From Clostridiales bacterium (GTDB taxonomy: Bacteria; Bacillota; Clostridia; TANB77; CAG-508): a stretch of DNA of 27,174 nt. Position numbers and translations under genes: made by a program. The stretch lies in NCBI GenBank assembly GCA_019419955.1, contig JAHZIB010000019.1:1-27174 (forward strand). Direction: 5' to 3'. The notes beneath the pieces were generated by a model that saw only the letters and a program-made list of their open reading frames with translations, was not told where the DNA came from and did not search any database. Below are positions 16,738 to 24,816 of this stretch, in pieces (positions within the stretch are counted from its first letter, which is position 1; every line of letters starts with the position of its first letter).

Positions 16738-16751
16738 ATCTATCCCCTCCT
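16735..16751 (-). promoter_or_regulatory. Ribosome site deciding the AUU start of spoIIIAF
   Basis: AGGAGGGG at 16744-16751 ends six to eight bases before ATT 16735-16737. The nearby TTG at 16736 is out of frame and meets a stop after three codons. Confidence 0.6.
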
Positions 16752-16754
16752 ATC

Positions 16755-17913
16755 TTATCTGTACATCATTCCACTATTTGAAATTTTAATGACTAAAGTG
16801 GTTCCTATTATAAACATTACAGACAAACTACACATTATTGCAAGCAGTGTTTTAAATGTATCTCCCATTTGTTCTAGTAGTTTTATAATTTTATCATCTG
16901 CAATAGGTTGACAAAGTGCTGCACCTAAATAATATATTGCCATTAGAATTGTTAGTTTTATAACCGGACCTATCGCAATCCCTATTAATATTATTATTCC
17001 AACAATTCCTGTTGCATTTTTCAATATAGAACTGCACCCAATTACTGTATCTACTGCATCTCCAAGAATTTTTCCTACAACAGGAATAAAACTAGAAACA
17101 GCTGCTTTTGCTGTTTTGGCAGTAACTCCATCAACACTACTACTCAATGTACCCTCTATAGAAACAAGACCTACGAACAATGTAAGTGTTACGCCTAAAA
17201 TCCAAACAACACCGGTTTTAAAGAACTTAGACAGCTTATCTACCTGAATTCTATCTGATATTTTTGAAACAATTCCTAATGATGTAGATATGAGAACAAG
17301 CGGTATTATTATTCCAGTAATGAAATTTCCCATAAAAGTTATTATAAAAAGTAGAATAGGCTGTAACATATTTGCTGAAACTATACTTCCTGTAGCAATA
17401 CAAAGAGTAATTAGTATTGGAATTAGTGAATTCATAAATCCAACCAAACTCTGAATCGATTCTCTCACAATATCTAAAATCTGAACAAAATTTGTCATAA
17501 CTAATGCAACTATAAGTATAAATTGCACATAATATATAATCTGCGCTATTCCCTTATTTTCTAGGCCATCACTAATATTTTTCAGAATACTATGTATAAC
17601 GATAATAACTAAAATACTAGCAAGAATTGCAATACTATCTAATACCTCTCCACCGCATTGACTTTGCTATACTCTTTAAAATTGTCTGATTATCAACATC
17701 ACCTGAAATAGCTGATGAAAATAATTCTCCCATATCAATGTCTTCATAAACATCCTTTGTATATTTTTTAGCTTCATTAATAAATGAATCTATATTTAGA
17801 CTTTCTTGTTGTGATTGTAATATTTCATCTTGACTCATAGTTTCCTCAGATGCATTTACAGTATTAGGAATTAGAAATATCGTAATTATCAAAATTAAAA
17901 TAATTCTTTTCAT
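16755..17913 (-). CDS. spoIIIAE: Stage III sporulation protein AE, needs +1 shift at CGG
   Basis: The large polytopic membrane protein of the SpoIIIA complex, proposed to act as its transport channel. A signal-like N-terminus (IILILIITIFLIPNTVNA) and the conserved segment DIDMGELFSSAISGDVDNQT come first. Then the frame breaks: read straight it ends after 92 residues. Skipping the C at 17655 in CGG 17653-17655 gives SIAKSMGGEVLDSIAILAS and continues through many membrane helices (IVALVMTNFVQILDIV, VGFMNSLIPILI, KISDRIQVDKLSKFFK) to the stop at 16755. The total is 385 residues, against 399 in B. subtilis. No ribosome site exists for separate translation of the second part. The start at 17913 has AAAGGT upstream and lies 13 bases after spoIIIAD. 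Confidence 0.9.
17653..17655 (-). other. In-frame CGG at +1 frameshift site 3 (spoIIIAE)
   Basis: Sense strand reads AAG TCA ATG C GGT GGA GAG. CGG is codon 87. Dropping the C gives Met-Gly-Gly-Glu and the correct SpoIIIAE sequence; unshifted, TAG follows five codons later. Confidence 0.8.
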
Positions 17914-17926
17914 TTTTTTACCTTTC

Positions 17927-18313
17927 TTATGGTAATATTTCCACGACTGTCTCAAGTAAGCTAGATATAATAGGTATTGACATTGAAACAATTATCACTT
18001 TGCCACCCATGTCTATTTTATTAGCTATTGCGCTCTCTCCACTGTCTTTGCATACACTTACCGCAAACTCCGTAAGAAAAGCTATACCAGTTATCTTTAT
18101 TAATAAAACTAAAAACTCATTATTTATTGCGGTTTTATTTGCTAATGATGTTAGTAAAGAAACAATTGCGTCAATTTTATCCAATAAAAATAGTAAAATA
18201 ATTGCACCAGCAAGTAGCGAAATATACAATGTAAATTCAGGCTTGTACTGCCTAACTATAATAATTATTATTAGAGCAATTAATCCCACGCCTATTATCT
18301 TTACAATATCCAT
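17927..18313 (-). CDS. spoIIIAD: Stage III sporulation protein AD
   Basis: A 128-residue polytopic membrane protein of the SpoIIIA complex with about four helices. The segment LIKITGIAFLTEFAVSVCKD and then GESAIANKIDMGGKVIIV is typical of the family. It lies between spoIIIAC and spoIIIAE with short gaps and AGGAA before the ATG. Confidence 0.92.
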   Translation of the reverse strand: MDIVKIIGVGLIALIIIIIVRQYKPEFTLYISLLAGAIILLFLLDKIDAIVSLLTSLANKTAINNEFLVLLIKITGIAFLTEFAVSVCKDSGESAIANKIDMGGKVIIVSMSIPIISSLLETVVEILP

Positions 18314-18346
18314 AAATTGTTTCCTTCCTCATATTTCTTATTAACT

Positions 18347-18541
18347 TTAAAGTCCAAACATCGTTCTAACTGAATCAAATAAAGTACTAATTTCTTTTAT
18401 AACCAAAGTAAGAACAATTACTAAACCTGCTAAAGTTGTCATCATCGCTTGATCCTCTCTTCCTGCTCTGACTAATACTTGATGTAATACAGCCACCAAA
18501 ATTCCTATTGCTGCAATTTTAAATAATAAATCAATATTCAT
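18347..18541 (-). CDS. spoIIIAC: Stage III sporulation protein AC
   Basis: A 64-residue membrane protein with two helices; HQVLVRAGREDQAMM and LVIVLTLVIKEI are characteristic. SpoIIIAC resembles part of SpoIIIAD. GGAGG precedes the ATG. Confidence 0.92.
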   Translation of the reverse strand: MNIDLLFKIAAIGILVAVLHQVLVRAGREDQAMMTTLAGLVIVLTLVIKEISTLFDSVRTMFGL

Positions 18542-18634
18542 TTAAAACCTCCAATTGAGAAAATATATAAATCTTAATACTCTAATATATCTAAATTATT
18601 TCAAAATAATATATCATTGTATCTGCTAAAAATT

Positions 18635-19144
18635 TCAAACTAAAATAATAACTATTGCCAGTCCAATCACTCCACCTAGAGTTCTATATAATTTCTCATT
18701 TTTTTGTCTTTCCGTTTCTGCAATTTCTATTTGAGTATTTAAAAATTCTTGAACTAACTTAATTTCACTAATCTGACCTTCTAAATCAGTCTTTCCAAGT
18801 AATCTTCCAAAATTTTTTAAAATGTCCTTGTCTTCCTCTTTTAAGTTTGTTTGAGATTTATCTATAGTTTCTTCCCAGGCATCTCCTGCTGATTTATCTT
18901 TCATTAGTTCAGATGACATTCTGAACATCTTTCCAACATTTCCGTCAATACTATTTCCTATTTCTCTAAAACTTTCTGGAACAGACTCATATGTAAATCT
19001 TATTTTTGTTAAGAACATATTAAGCGCATTTTTCATATCTTTTAATTCAGCTACTCTACCGAAGTATTTCTTTGAAATTATTTTTCCGGCCTGTAAGCTA
19101 CTTAAAAAAATTAAAATTAAAATAAACATTTTCACCCAAAACAT
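18635..19144 (-). CDS. spoIIIAB: Stage III sporulation protein AB
   Basis: 169 residues. A helix at each end (FILILIFLSSLQAG and GGVIGLAIVIILV) flanks a helical domain related to the cytoplasmic domain of type II secretion GspF proteins. Conserved parts are VAELKDMKNALNMFLTKI, YESVPESFREIG and IEIAETERQKNEKLYRTLG. GGGAG precedes the ATG. It probably works with the SpoIIIAA ATPase. Confidence 0.92.
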   Translation of the reverse strand: MFWVKMFILILIFLSSLQAGKIISKKYFGRVAELKDMKNALNMFLTKIRFTYESVPESFREIGNSIDGNVGKMFRMSSELMKDKSAGDAWEETIDKSQTNLKEEDKDILKNFGRLLGKTDLEGQISEIKLVQEFLNTQIEIAETERQKNEKLYRTLGGVIGLAIVIILV

Positions 19145-19241
19145 ATTAATCTCCCTTTTCCTTAGTTATCATACAATATTAACTTAGATTAATAATAGAA
19201 ATAATATGATAATATTTGCATATATAAATTTACTACATACT

Positions 19242-20135
19242 CTAGTTCTTCTCATAAATCAATTTTAAATTTCTATTATCTTCAATTAGTATAACTCTTT
19301 CTATAAGTTTCATTTCATATAGCATGCCTAAAATAGGACTTAATACAATATCATTTAAACCCGACCCATGTGCCGTAAATAATCCTTTTACTCCAGAACA
19401 AACTGCATAATTAATTGCCTCAATATCCTCTTTTGTACCAATTTCGTCTGCTACAATTACTTTAGGACTCATCGAACGCACTAACATTCGCATACCAATA
19501 TCTTTTGAAACATTATCTAAAACATCTGCTCTTTTGCCTAAGTCGTTTTGAGGAATCCCTTTATACATAGCAGCTATTTCCCCTCTTTCATCAATAACTC
19601 CTATATTAATCCCTTTAAAACCAATTTCCGGAATACCATTACTTATACTTCGAATACTATCTCTTAAAATTGTGGTTTTACCTCTACCTGGTGGAGATAA
19701 AATAATAGTGTTATATATACTATTAGCTTTAACATTTAGAATATAAGGTAAAACACTTTTGCTACACCCAATTATTTCTCTTGCTATTCTAAAATTCAAG
19801 CTATAGATATGTGAAATATTAATTACTTGTCCTTTTTCAAGTATAACATTTCCTGTAATGCCAACTCTATGCCCACCTTTTACTGTTATGTATCCATTAC
19901 AAATCTGACTCTGATATGTATAAATTGAATTATCACAAACTCTCTGCAAAATTTCTAAAATTTCTTGAGTAGTTATGATATGATCTATTTCTTTTTCCTC
20001 TTGCCCCAATTTTAAAAAAGCATTCCTGTTATTTCGCAGACGTATTTCTTCGAGCTCGTCCAAATTGCACCCCATTATCTTATTTCTCATCTCGCTCGGA
20101 AAATATTCCATAAGCGCTTGTACTCCGCCTTTCAT
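19242..20135 (-). CDS. spoIIIAA: Stage III sporulation protein AA (ATPase)
   Basis: The cytoplasmic secretion-type ATPase that powers the SpoIIIA channel. Walker A is SPPGRGKTT near 147-155, and VIVADEIG near 230 is Walker B. VIDERGEIAAMYKG and RADVLDNVSKD are family signatures; the N-terminal part has EEIRLRNNRN and TVKGGHRVGITG. 297 residues. The ATG at 20135 is poorly spaced from the GGGGGGAG ribosome site (12 or more bases). A GTG at 20145 is better spaced but lies in another frame, which meets a CGG at 20125-20127 where a +1 shift would join this frame; see findings. Codons CGA (20034-20036) and CGT (20040-20042) are used for Arg here. Confidence 0.93.
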   Translation of the reverse strand: MKGGVQALMEYFPSEMRNKIMGCNLDELEEIRLRNNRNAFLKLGQEEKEIDHIITTQEILEILQRVCDNSIYTYQSQICNGYITVKGGHRVGITGNVILEKGQVINISHIYSLNFRIAREIIGCSKSVLPYILNVKANSIYNTIILSPPGRGKTTILRDSIRSISNGIPEIGFKGINIGVIDERGEIAAMYKGIPQNDLGKRADVLDNVSKDIGMRMLVRSMSPKVIVADEIGTKEDIEAINYAVCSGVKGLFTAHGSGLNDIVLSPILGMLYEMKLIERVILIEDNRNLKLIYEKN

Positions 20136-20170
20136 TTGTTATCACATCTCCCCCCTGCTGTAGGTTTTGC

Positions 20171-20199
20171 TGTGTATAGCTTATTTTTTGCTAAGTATC
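20171..20199 (-). promoter_or_regulatory. Candidate sigma-E promoter of the spoIIIA operon
   Basis: On the minus strand GATACTT (20193-20199) is followed, 17 bp after its ATA, by CTATACACA (20171-20179). This resembles the sigma-E pattern ATA-16/18 bp-CATACAnT. B. subtilis spoIIIA is sigma-E controlled, so the position fits. The match is imperfect. Confidence 0.4.
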
Positions 20200-20223
20200 T
20201 CCACGTGGGACACATATTTTCCC

Positions 20224-20348
20224 TGTTGGGAAAGAATTAAATTTTGGCTAGGCAAACAAGTGAGAAAACCGCAGGCGTGCTTTTTGCTACGCCAAAGGAT
20301 TTTCGATGCGAAGTTTAACAACGCCAAAATTGTAATTCTTTCTCAACA
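20224..20348. repeat. Folded intergenic element, copy B
   Basis: The outer arms 20224-20248 and 20323-20348 pair over about 25 bases with one mismatch and one bulge. Inside are TAGGCAAACAAG (compare TAGGCGAGCAAG in copy A), a GAGAAAACC/GGATTTTC stem, a GGCGT...ACGCC hairpin and a 3' strand ending in TTAACAAC. It lies between the terminator of the upstream gene and the spoIIIA promoter. Confidence 0.75.
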
Positions 20349-20353
20349 AACGT

Positions 20354-20396
20354 AAAAAGATACAACATATATACTATATATATATGCTGTATCTTT
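20354..20396 (-). terminator. Intrinsic terminator of the gene at 20422-22044
   Basis: A long stem (AAAGATACA on one side, TGTATCTTT on the other, with a CATATAT/ATATATG extension) lies 26 bases past the stop at 20422 and is followed on the minus strand by TTTTT. Confidence 0.8.
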
Positions 20397-20421
20397 CTGT
20401 TTTAGAACTATTTATTTTATT

Positions 20422-22044
20422 TTACTGTACATTTTCTACATCATTCAAGGTCTCATTTATTAAAAACTCAGTATTAGACACCGATTGTTCTTCTTTATTA
20501 TTGACTTCATCAACTATTTCATTTGATTGTTCAGCATTCTCTACTAAATCATTACTTACTAATAAATTATTGAGCAATGTTGGTGCACAAACTGCTACAA
20601 ATAGTGGGTTAACCATTTCAACAGAGAAACCAATTTGATTCATTAATTCTGTATTGTTTTGAGCTATAATTAATATAACTTGTGTTAAAAATGGTGCAAT
20701 TTGCTCCGCATTATAATTATTTAATATTGCTGTATCTTGTCCAAACCCTTCAATATTAACTGCATTTCCAAAATTCACTGTATTAACAAATGAATATGTT
20801 GTATTATATTTTCCTCCTAAGTTTATATTCATAGAAATATCTTCTGTAACACTATTCGTATTTAATCCAGAATATGCTAAAATTAATTCAAGTGTCTCTA
20901 TGTTAGTTTCCGTGTTGGTTGTATCCTCTTCTTTATTTGAGTTCATTATCAAAACATCATATGTAATATTTCCTTCTGCTTGTTCTTTACTAAAAGTTAT
21001 TGTTGTTCCCTCTTGAGTTACTGCAACCCTATTAGTAATACCATCATTTTGTGTTATACTAATTGCTACCATTACTTCTTTTAGGTTTTCTTCACTTAAA
21101 TTAGCTATTAAATTATCAATATTCTCTGGCTTAAGTTCTATTTTGCTCTCCGTCTCAGCAGTAGCATTTGTATTAACCTGTCCCTCTACATTTGTCATTT
21201 GAGGTACTGCTTCCTCTGACATTCCATATGTATTATACACATCTTGTAATATTGTATTAATCTTATTTAATATCATTGTATCATTCTTTAAAGTCTCAAG
21301 CATTTGAATTTCAATATTTCTTAATTCTATATTAGTAATAGACAAAGTATATGTTACTGAACCATCTGGATTTTCTGCTCTTGTGAATTTGTCATCTGCT
21401 AAGCTCGTGAATGTAGGCATAAAATATTTTTCTATAACATGTGAAATTTCTTCATTTGTAAATTTTAATGCACTTATATCTGGAAACTCTATTTTATTTG
21501 GCACATTGCTAATATCTGTATCTCCCATTTTCTGAGCAAATTCTTGCAAATTATTATTTTCAAAAGCTATATAGCTTGGTGAAATAACATCTGCTTGTAA
21601 ACCATATACATCTCCATCTTGTTTGTAATTAAATGGGAAATTGACCGTATCTGAATAATTTAGCACAATGTTTTGCTCCACTTTCTTATTCATACTGTCT
21701 ACTCTACCAGAAAAACTAATATTAGATACATTTGCCTTTTCCAACGCACTATTTATACTTTGTAAAGTTGAATTAGTAGAAATATCTGCTGTTATAGTTG
21801 TATTAGCAGAAAAGTTACCATTGTTTTCATATGCAGTAGTATCCTTTTTATTTAAATATTCCTCTAAGCTTGTTGGAAAGAAACCAAATTCTTTGTCTCC
21901 CATCTGGACTGCATATTTTGCAAATAACTCCTTATCGCTCTTTAATAAATCTGTTGCAAAATACACATATGCAAAAGCTCCTCCTGCTAAAATTAAAAGT
22001 ACTATTATTACTATGATTGTAATTAAAATTCCTTTTTTCTTCAT
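20422..22044 (-). CDS. Large membrane-anchored extracytoplasmic protein of unknown function
   Basis: 540 residues. The first 30 form a signal-anchor (ILITIIVIIVLLILAGGAFA) after MKKK. The rest is a polar, beta-rich ectodomain with many Asn and Thr, acidic near the C-terminus. No cysteine follows the anchor, so it is not a lipoprotein. I recognise no enzyme motif. Segments such as YFMPTFTSLADDKFTRAE and VTYTLSITN suggest repeated beta modules like those of clostridial surface proteins of unassigned families. A normal ribosome site (GGGAGAAAG) and a strong terminator make it an independent gene. The start lies 62 bases from the small hairpin at 22106-22147. Confidence 0.8.
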   Translation of the reverse strand: MKKKGILITIIVIIVLLILAGGAFAYVYFATDLLKSDKELFAKYAVQMGDKEFGFFPTSLEEYLNKKDTTAYENNGNFSANTTITADISTNSTLQSINSALEKANVSNISFSGRVDSMNKKVEQNIVLNYSDTVNFPFNYKQDGDVYGLQADVISPSYIAFENNNLQEFAQKMGDTDISNVPNKIEFPDISALKFTNEEISHVIEKYFMPTFTSLADDKFTRAENPDGSVTYTLSITNIELRNIEIQMLETLKNDTMILNKINTILQDVYNTYGMSEEAVPQMTNVEGQVNTNATAETESKIELKPENIDNLIANLSEENLKEVMVAISITQNDGITNRVAVTQEGTTITFSKEQAEGNITYDVLIMNSNKEEDTTNTETNIETLELILAYSGLNTNSVTEDISMNINLGGKYNTTYSFVNTVNFGNAVNIEGFGQDTAILNNYNAEQIAPFLTQVILIIAQNNTELMNQIGFSVEMVNPLFVAVCAPTLLNNLLVSNDLVENAEQSNEIVDEVNNKEEQSVSNTEFLINETLNDVENVQ

Positions 22045-22105
22045 TCTTTCTCCCTTCTATTTTTATATTTTTTCTCTTACTTGCTGTATTCACATAAATT
22101 GTTAA

Positions 22106-22147
22106 ATTGAAAAAGAATTTGCGTTTTGGCTAAACTTCTTCTTCAAT
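22106..22147. repeat. Shrunken relative of the folded element (copy D)
   Basis: A 12-bp stem with one mismatch (22106-22117 with 22136-22147) whose 5' arm and the following GTTTTGGCTA resemble the 5' arm and core of copies A and B. The middle and 3' core are missing, as if by internal deletion. It is 12 bases from copy C. Confidence 0.45.
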
Positions 22148-22159
22148 TGCCATACTTCC

Positions 22160-22283
22160 TGTTGGAAAATAATCGAATTTTGGCAAGGAAAATTTTATTT
22201 AAAAGGCAAGGGCGCATACGTGGTGTATGTAACCGCATTTTAAATGAAATTTGACGCAGCCAAAATTATGAGTATTTTTCAAC
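22160..22283. repeat. Folded intergenic element, copy C
   Basis: The outer arms 22160-22183 and 22259-22283 pair over about 24 bases with few mismatches, ending in TTTTGGC/GCCAAAA as in copy B. Inside are an ATTTAAAA/TTTTAAAT stem and a CATAC/GTATG hairpin. It begins four bases past the yebC stop, so it is in the yebC 3' untranslated region. Confidence 0.7.
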
Positions 22284-22286
22284 TCT

Positions 22287-23012
22287 TTATTCTTCCCAGT
22301 TGTGAAACACAGCCATAACATCATCTAAGTCTTCTAAATTATCAATTAATCTTTGCATTTTCTCTCCATCTTTTTCATCTAATTTTACATATGTAGATGG
22401 AACCATTTGTACCTCAGCTTCCAAAAATTCTATCCCCCTGTCTTCCAAAGCTTCTCTAACTTTAGAAAAATCCTCAGGCAATGTTGTAATTTCGAAACAC
22501 TCTTGGCTAACATCAAAGTCCTCTGCTCCATTATCCAATGCAATCATCATTATATCATCTTCGGACAAGTTTGTTGTACTCTTATCTATTACTATAACAC
22601 CCTTTTTACTAAACATATATGATACACAGCCTGATGTTCCCAGATTTCCACCTGCCTTATCAAAAGCATGTCTTACATCTGCTGCAGTCCTATTTTTATT
22701 ATCTGTACTTGCTTCCACTATAACTGCCACTCCACTTGTTCCATATCCTTCATAAGTTATTTCTTCATAATTTGCACTATTACCAGCTCCTGAAGCCTTT
22801 TTTATAGCATTGTTTATTGTATCATTTGGCATATTGTTTGCTTTGCATTTTGCTATTACGTCTTTAAGTTTAGAATTACCGGCTGGATCAGGACCGCCTT
22901 GTTTCACTGCTATTAATAACTCTCTACCTAATTTCGTAAATATTTTCCCTCTCGCCGCATCTACTTTTCCTTTTCTTGCTTGAATATTATGCCATTTTGA
23001 ATGTCCTGACAT
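22287..23012 (-). CDS. yebC: YebC/TACO1-family protein
   Basis: 241 residues, complete, starting MSGHSKWHNIQARKGKVDAA, the hallmark of the family. Further signatures are GGPDPAGNSKL, YEGYGTSGVAVIVE, and DNKNRTAADVRHAF. Long annotated as a transcriptional regulator; members including mitochondrial TACO1 are now linked to translation, helping ribosomes through difficult sequences such as proline runs. That a ribosome-rescue-type factor sits in a genome with a problem codon is a coincidence worth noting, nothing more: yebC is nearly universal. AAAGGAGG precedes the ATG. Confidence 0.95.
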   Translation of the reverse strand: MSGHSKWHNIQARKGKVDAARGKIFTKLGRELLIAVKQGGPDPAGNSKLKDVIAKCKANNMPNDTINNAIKKASGAGNSANYEEITYEGYGTSGVAVIVEASTDNKNRTAADVRHAFDKAGGNLGTSGCVSYMFSKKGVIVIDKSTTNLSEDDIMMIALDNGAEDFDVSQECFEITTLPEDFSKVREALEDRGIEFLEAEVQMVPSTYVKLDEKDGEKMQRLIDNLEDLDDVMAVFHNWEE

Positions 23013-23072
23013 GGTTAAATCCTCCTTTTAGTTTTTTCTTTATTTTTGGGGTAATTTCCGCCATTTAGCCTT

Positions 23073-23081
23073 ATTTTATCA
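23073..23081 (-). promoter_or_regulatory. Possible extended -10 promoter of yebC
   Basis: TGATAAAAT on the minus strand fits an extended -10 (TG-n-TAtAAT) about 60 bases before the ATG. No convincing -35 box accompanies it. Confidence 0.35.
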
Positions 23082-23182
23082 CATTATTTTTTATTTGTGT
23101 AGTGTTTTTACAAATATTTTTTGTTTTTATTCATGTGAGTAGTATGTCATGAGTGTAATTATCTTTTTTGAAAAATTATAAT

Positions 23183-23370
23183 TTATTTTTCCGATTTCAT
23201 ATATAAAACAGGGTAAGGATTCCCTTGATCATCCAATTTATTTCTCTGATATATTTTAAATCCCATATGTTCATAAAATCCTCTTGCTTGTGGATTATCT
23301 TCATTAACTGCAAGTTCATTCACACCATAATTTTCTATTCCATAATTTAATAATTTTTTACCTAAGTTGC
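23183..23370 (-). pseudogene. C-terminal relic of a GNAT acetyltransferase
   Basis: About 60 codons read LGKKLLNYGIENYGVNELAV, then NEDNPQARGFYEHMGF and YPVLYMKSEK before the stop at 23183. The 'N-x-x-A-x-x-F-Y-x-x-x-G-F' pattern is the acetyl-CoA N-acetyltransferase C-terminus. The N-terminal half is missing: upstream it runs straight into the last codons of the patatin gene, whose TAG overlaps the first relic codons. No start codon exists. Confidence 0.8.
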
Positions 23371-24216
23371 ATTACTTATATAATCACTTATTTTATCCAT
23401 CAAATTCAATGTATCATTTCTTCCTAAGTCATACATTGCTTGTATCTTATCGCTATCCTTTTCAACTCTTTTTATGTCTATTAATTTTGAAGGTCTAATA
23501 ACAAATATTTTTCCATTCTTTTCTAATTCTAATATTTTATCAAGTTCTTCATTATATTTTTTGTATCTATTATTTATAGTCTCTACAAAATTTGGATATT
23601 TTCTATAATAAATTTTAGGAAATATCCTATTTGTTCTTTTTTTCCTATATTCTAAAGGTCTTGTTAAAACAACTATTATTTTATCAAAATTCATACTCAT
23701 TATTTTATCTATTGGAATACTATCTGCAATTCCTCCATCCAAGTATGTTTTATTGTTCACTAATACTGGTTTAGATACAAATGGCATTGACCCAGATGCT
23801 CTTAATATCTCTATACTATTACTATTTTTTAAGTCTTCTATCTTTATATACTCAGCTTTACCAGTTTGAATATTAGTTACAACTGCATAAAAATCAACAT
23901 TTGTATTCTTGAAAGTCTCAAAGTCCACTGGATCAAGTTCATTTACAATTCTATTAAAGCAAAAATCTTCATTCATTATATTTCCTGTTGTAAAAAGAGA
24001 ATATAAACCCATATAATTTTTATCTTTTACATATTTTTTATTATACCTTAACACTCTGCCAATTTGTTTTGATTTATAATTCATACCAAATAAAGCTCCA
24101 GCAGAAACTCCTACTATTCCATCTATTTTTAAATCATTTTCCATAAACACATCAAGTACTCCAGCAGTGTATAATCCTCTCATTCCACCACCTTCAAGTA
24201 ATAACCCTATTTTCAT
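23362..24216 (-). CDS. Patatin-like phospholipase
   Basis: A cytoplasmic serine lipase or esterase of the patatin family. The oxyanion loop is GGGMRG (residues 9-14), the nucleophile is Ser38 in GVSAG, and the catalytic Asp is in YLDGGIADS. About 284 residues, a normal length. I use ATG 24216, preceded by AAGGAG, instead of the ATG at 24237, which has no ribosome site. Its stop overlaps the acetyltransferase relic, so the 3' end is a recombination joint; the last residues (SNAT) may not be ancestral. Confidence 0.85.
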   Translation of the reverse strand: MKIGLLLEGGGMRGLYTAGVLDVFMENDLKIDGIVGVSAGALFGMNYKSKQIGRVLRYNKKYVKDKNYMGLYSLFTTGNIMNEDFCFNRIVNELDPVDFETFKNTNVDFYAVVTNIQTGKAEYIKIEDLKNSNSIEILRASGSMPFVSKPVLVNNKTYLDGGIADSIPIDKIMSMNFDKIIVVLTRPLEYRKKRTNRIFPKIYYRKYPNFVETINNRYKKYNEELDKILELEKNGKIFVIRPSKLIDIKRVEKDSDKIQAMYDLGRNDTLNLMDKISDYISNAT

Positions 24217-24265
24217 AAACTTGTCTTGCTCCTTCATCTTATTACTGTTTCTATTATAATATCAC

Positions 24266-24303
24266 AAAAAAAGAAATTACTCTATACTTTCGTATAAAGT
24301 AAT
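24266..24303 (-). terminator. Strong intrinsic terminator after the NUDIX gene
   Basis: A 12-bp stem (24276-24287 with 24292-24303) with one G-T pair and, on the minus strand, a GAAA tetraloop, followed by TTCTTTTTTT. It lies 38 bases past the stop at 24342. Confidence 0.85.
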
Positions 24304-24341
24304 CTTTAAAATTGTAAAGTTGTCTAACCGATTAATTTTAA

Positions 24342-24749
24342 TTATATTATTAAATTATTTTTTAAACAATATGGAACTACCTCATTTTTTAATGTATTGG
24401 ATAAAATATCTTTTCCATCTGTAGAAGTATACCACTTAAACTCTTCGATTTTTTCTGAAGTAGATAATTCTCCTTGTAATTCCCCATTATATTTAAAAAC
24501 ATAAAAATGTATAGGAGTTTTTCCATCACTAGTTGCTCTTTCATCAAATTCCATTACCAATTCGAATAGTTTATTATCAAAAACAACTTTATTTCCAAGT
24601 TCTTCGTGGCATTCTCTAATAGCTGCATCTAATACACTTTCTCCTTTTTCTACCTTTCCTCCTATCATCTGAAAAGTTGGTCTTTTTCTTGGTTTGTCTA
24701 TCAATAATTTATTATCCTTAAAAAACATCGTACCTACTACTTTCATCAT
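24342..24749 (-). CDS. NUDIX hydrolase (MutT-like)
   Basis: 135 residues. The NUDIX box is complete: Gly31, Glu37, Arg45-Glu46, Glu49-Glu50 and Gly52 (GGKVEKGES...IRECHEELG). It hydrolyses a nucleoside diphosphate linked to another group; substrate not predictable, though the PTFQMIGGK run-in and small size fit the 8-oxo-dGTP-type group. GGGAGG precedes the ATG. A single gene 67 bases from the ABC permease. Confidence 0.85.
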   Translation of the reverse strand: MMKVVGTMFFKDNKLLIDKPRKRPTFQMIGGKVEKGESVLDAAIRECHEELGNKVVFDNKLFELVMEFDERATSDGKTPIHFYVFKYNGELQGELSTSEKIEEFKWYTSTDGKDILSNTLKNEVVPYCLKNNLII

Positions 24750-24816
24750 TTAATACCTCCCTCTACAAATTACTTACTTTTTTAATATTCTCTATTTTAT
24801 TGTATCACCCTTTATC

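Noticed and set aside
7348..22283. The folded elements as ordinary intrinsic terminators or as a CRISPR array
   Set aside because: They lack a T run after the outer stem, are far longer than terminators, and copy B comes after a separate good terminator. Three dispersed, non-identical copies are not an array.
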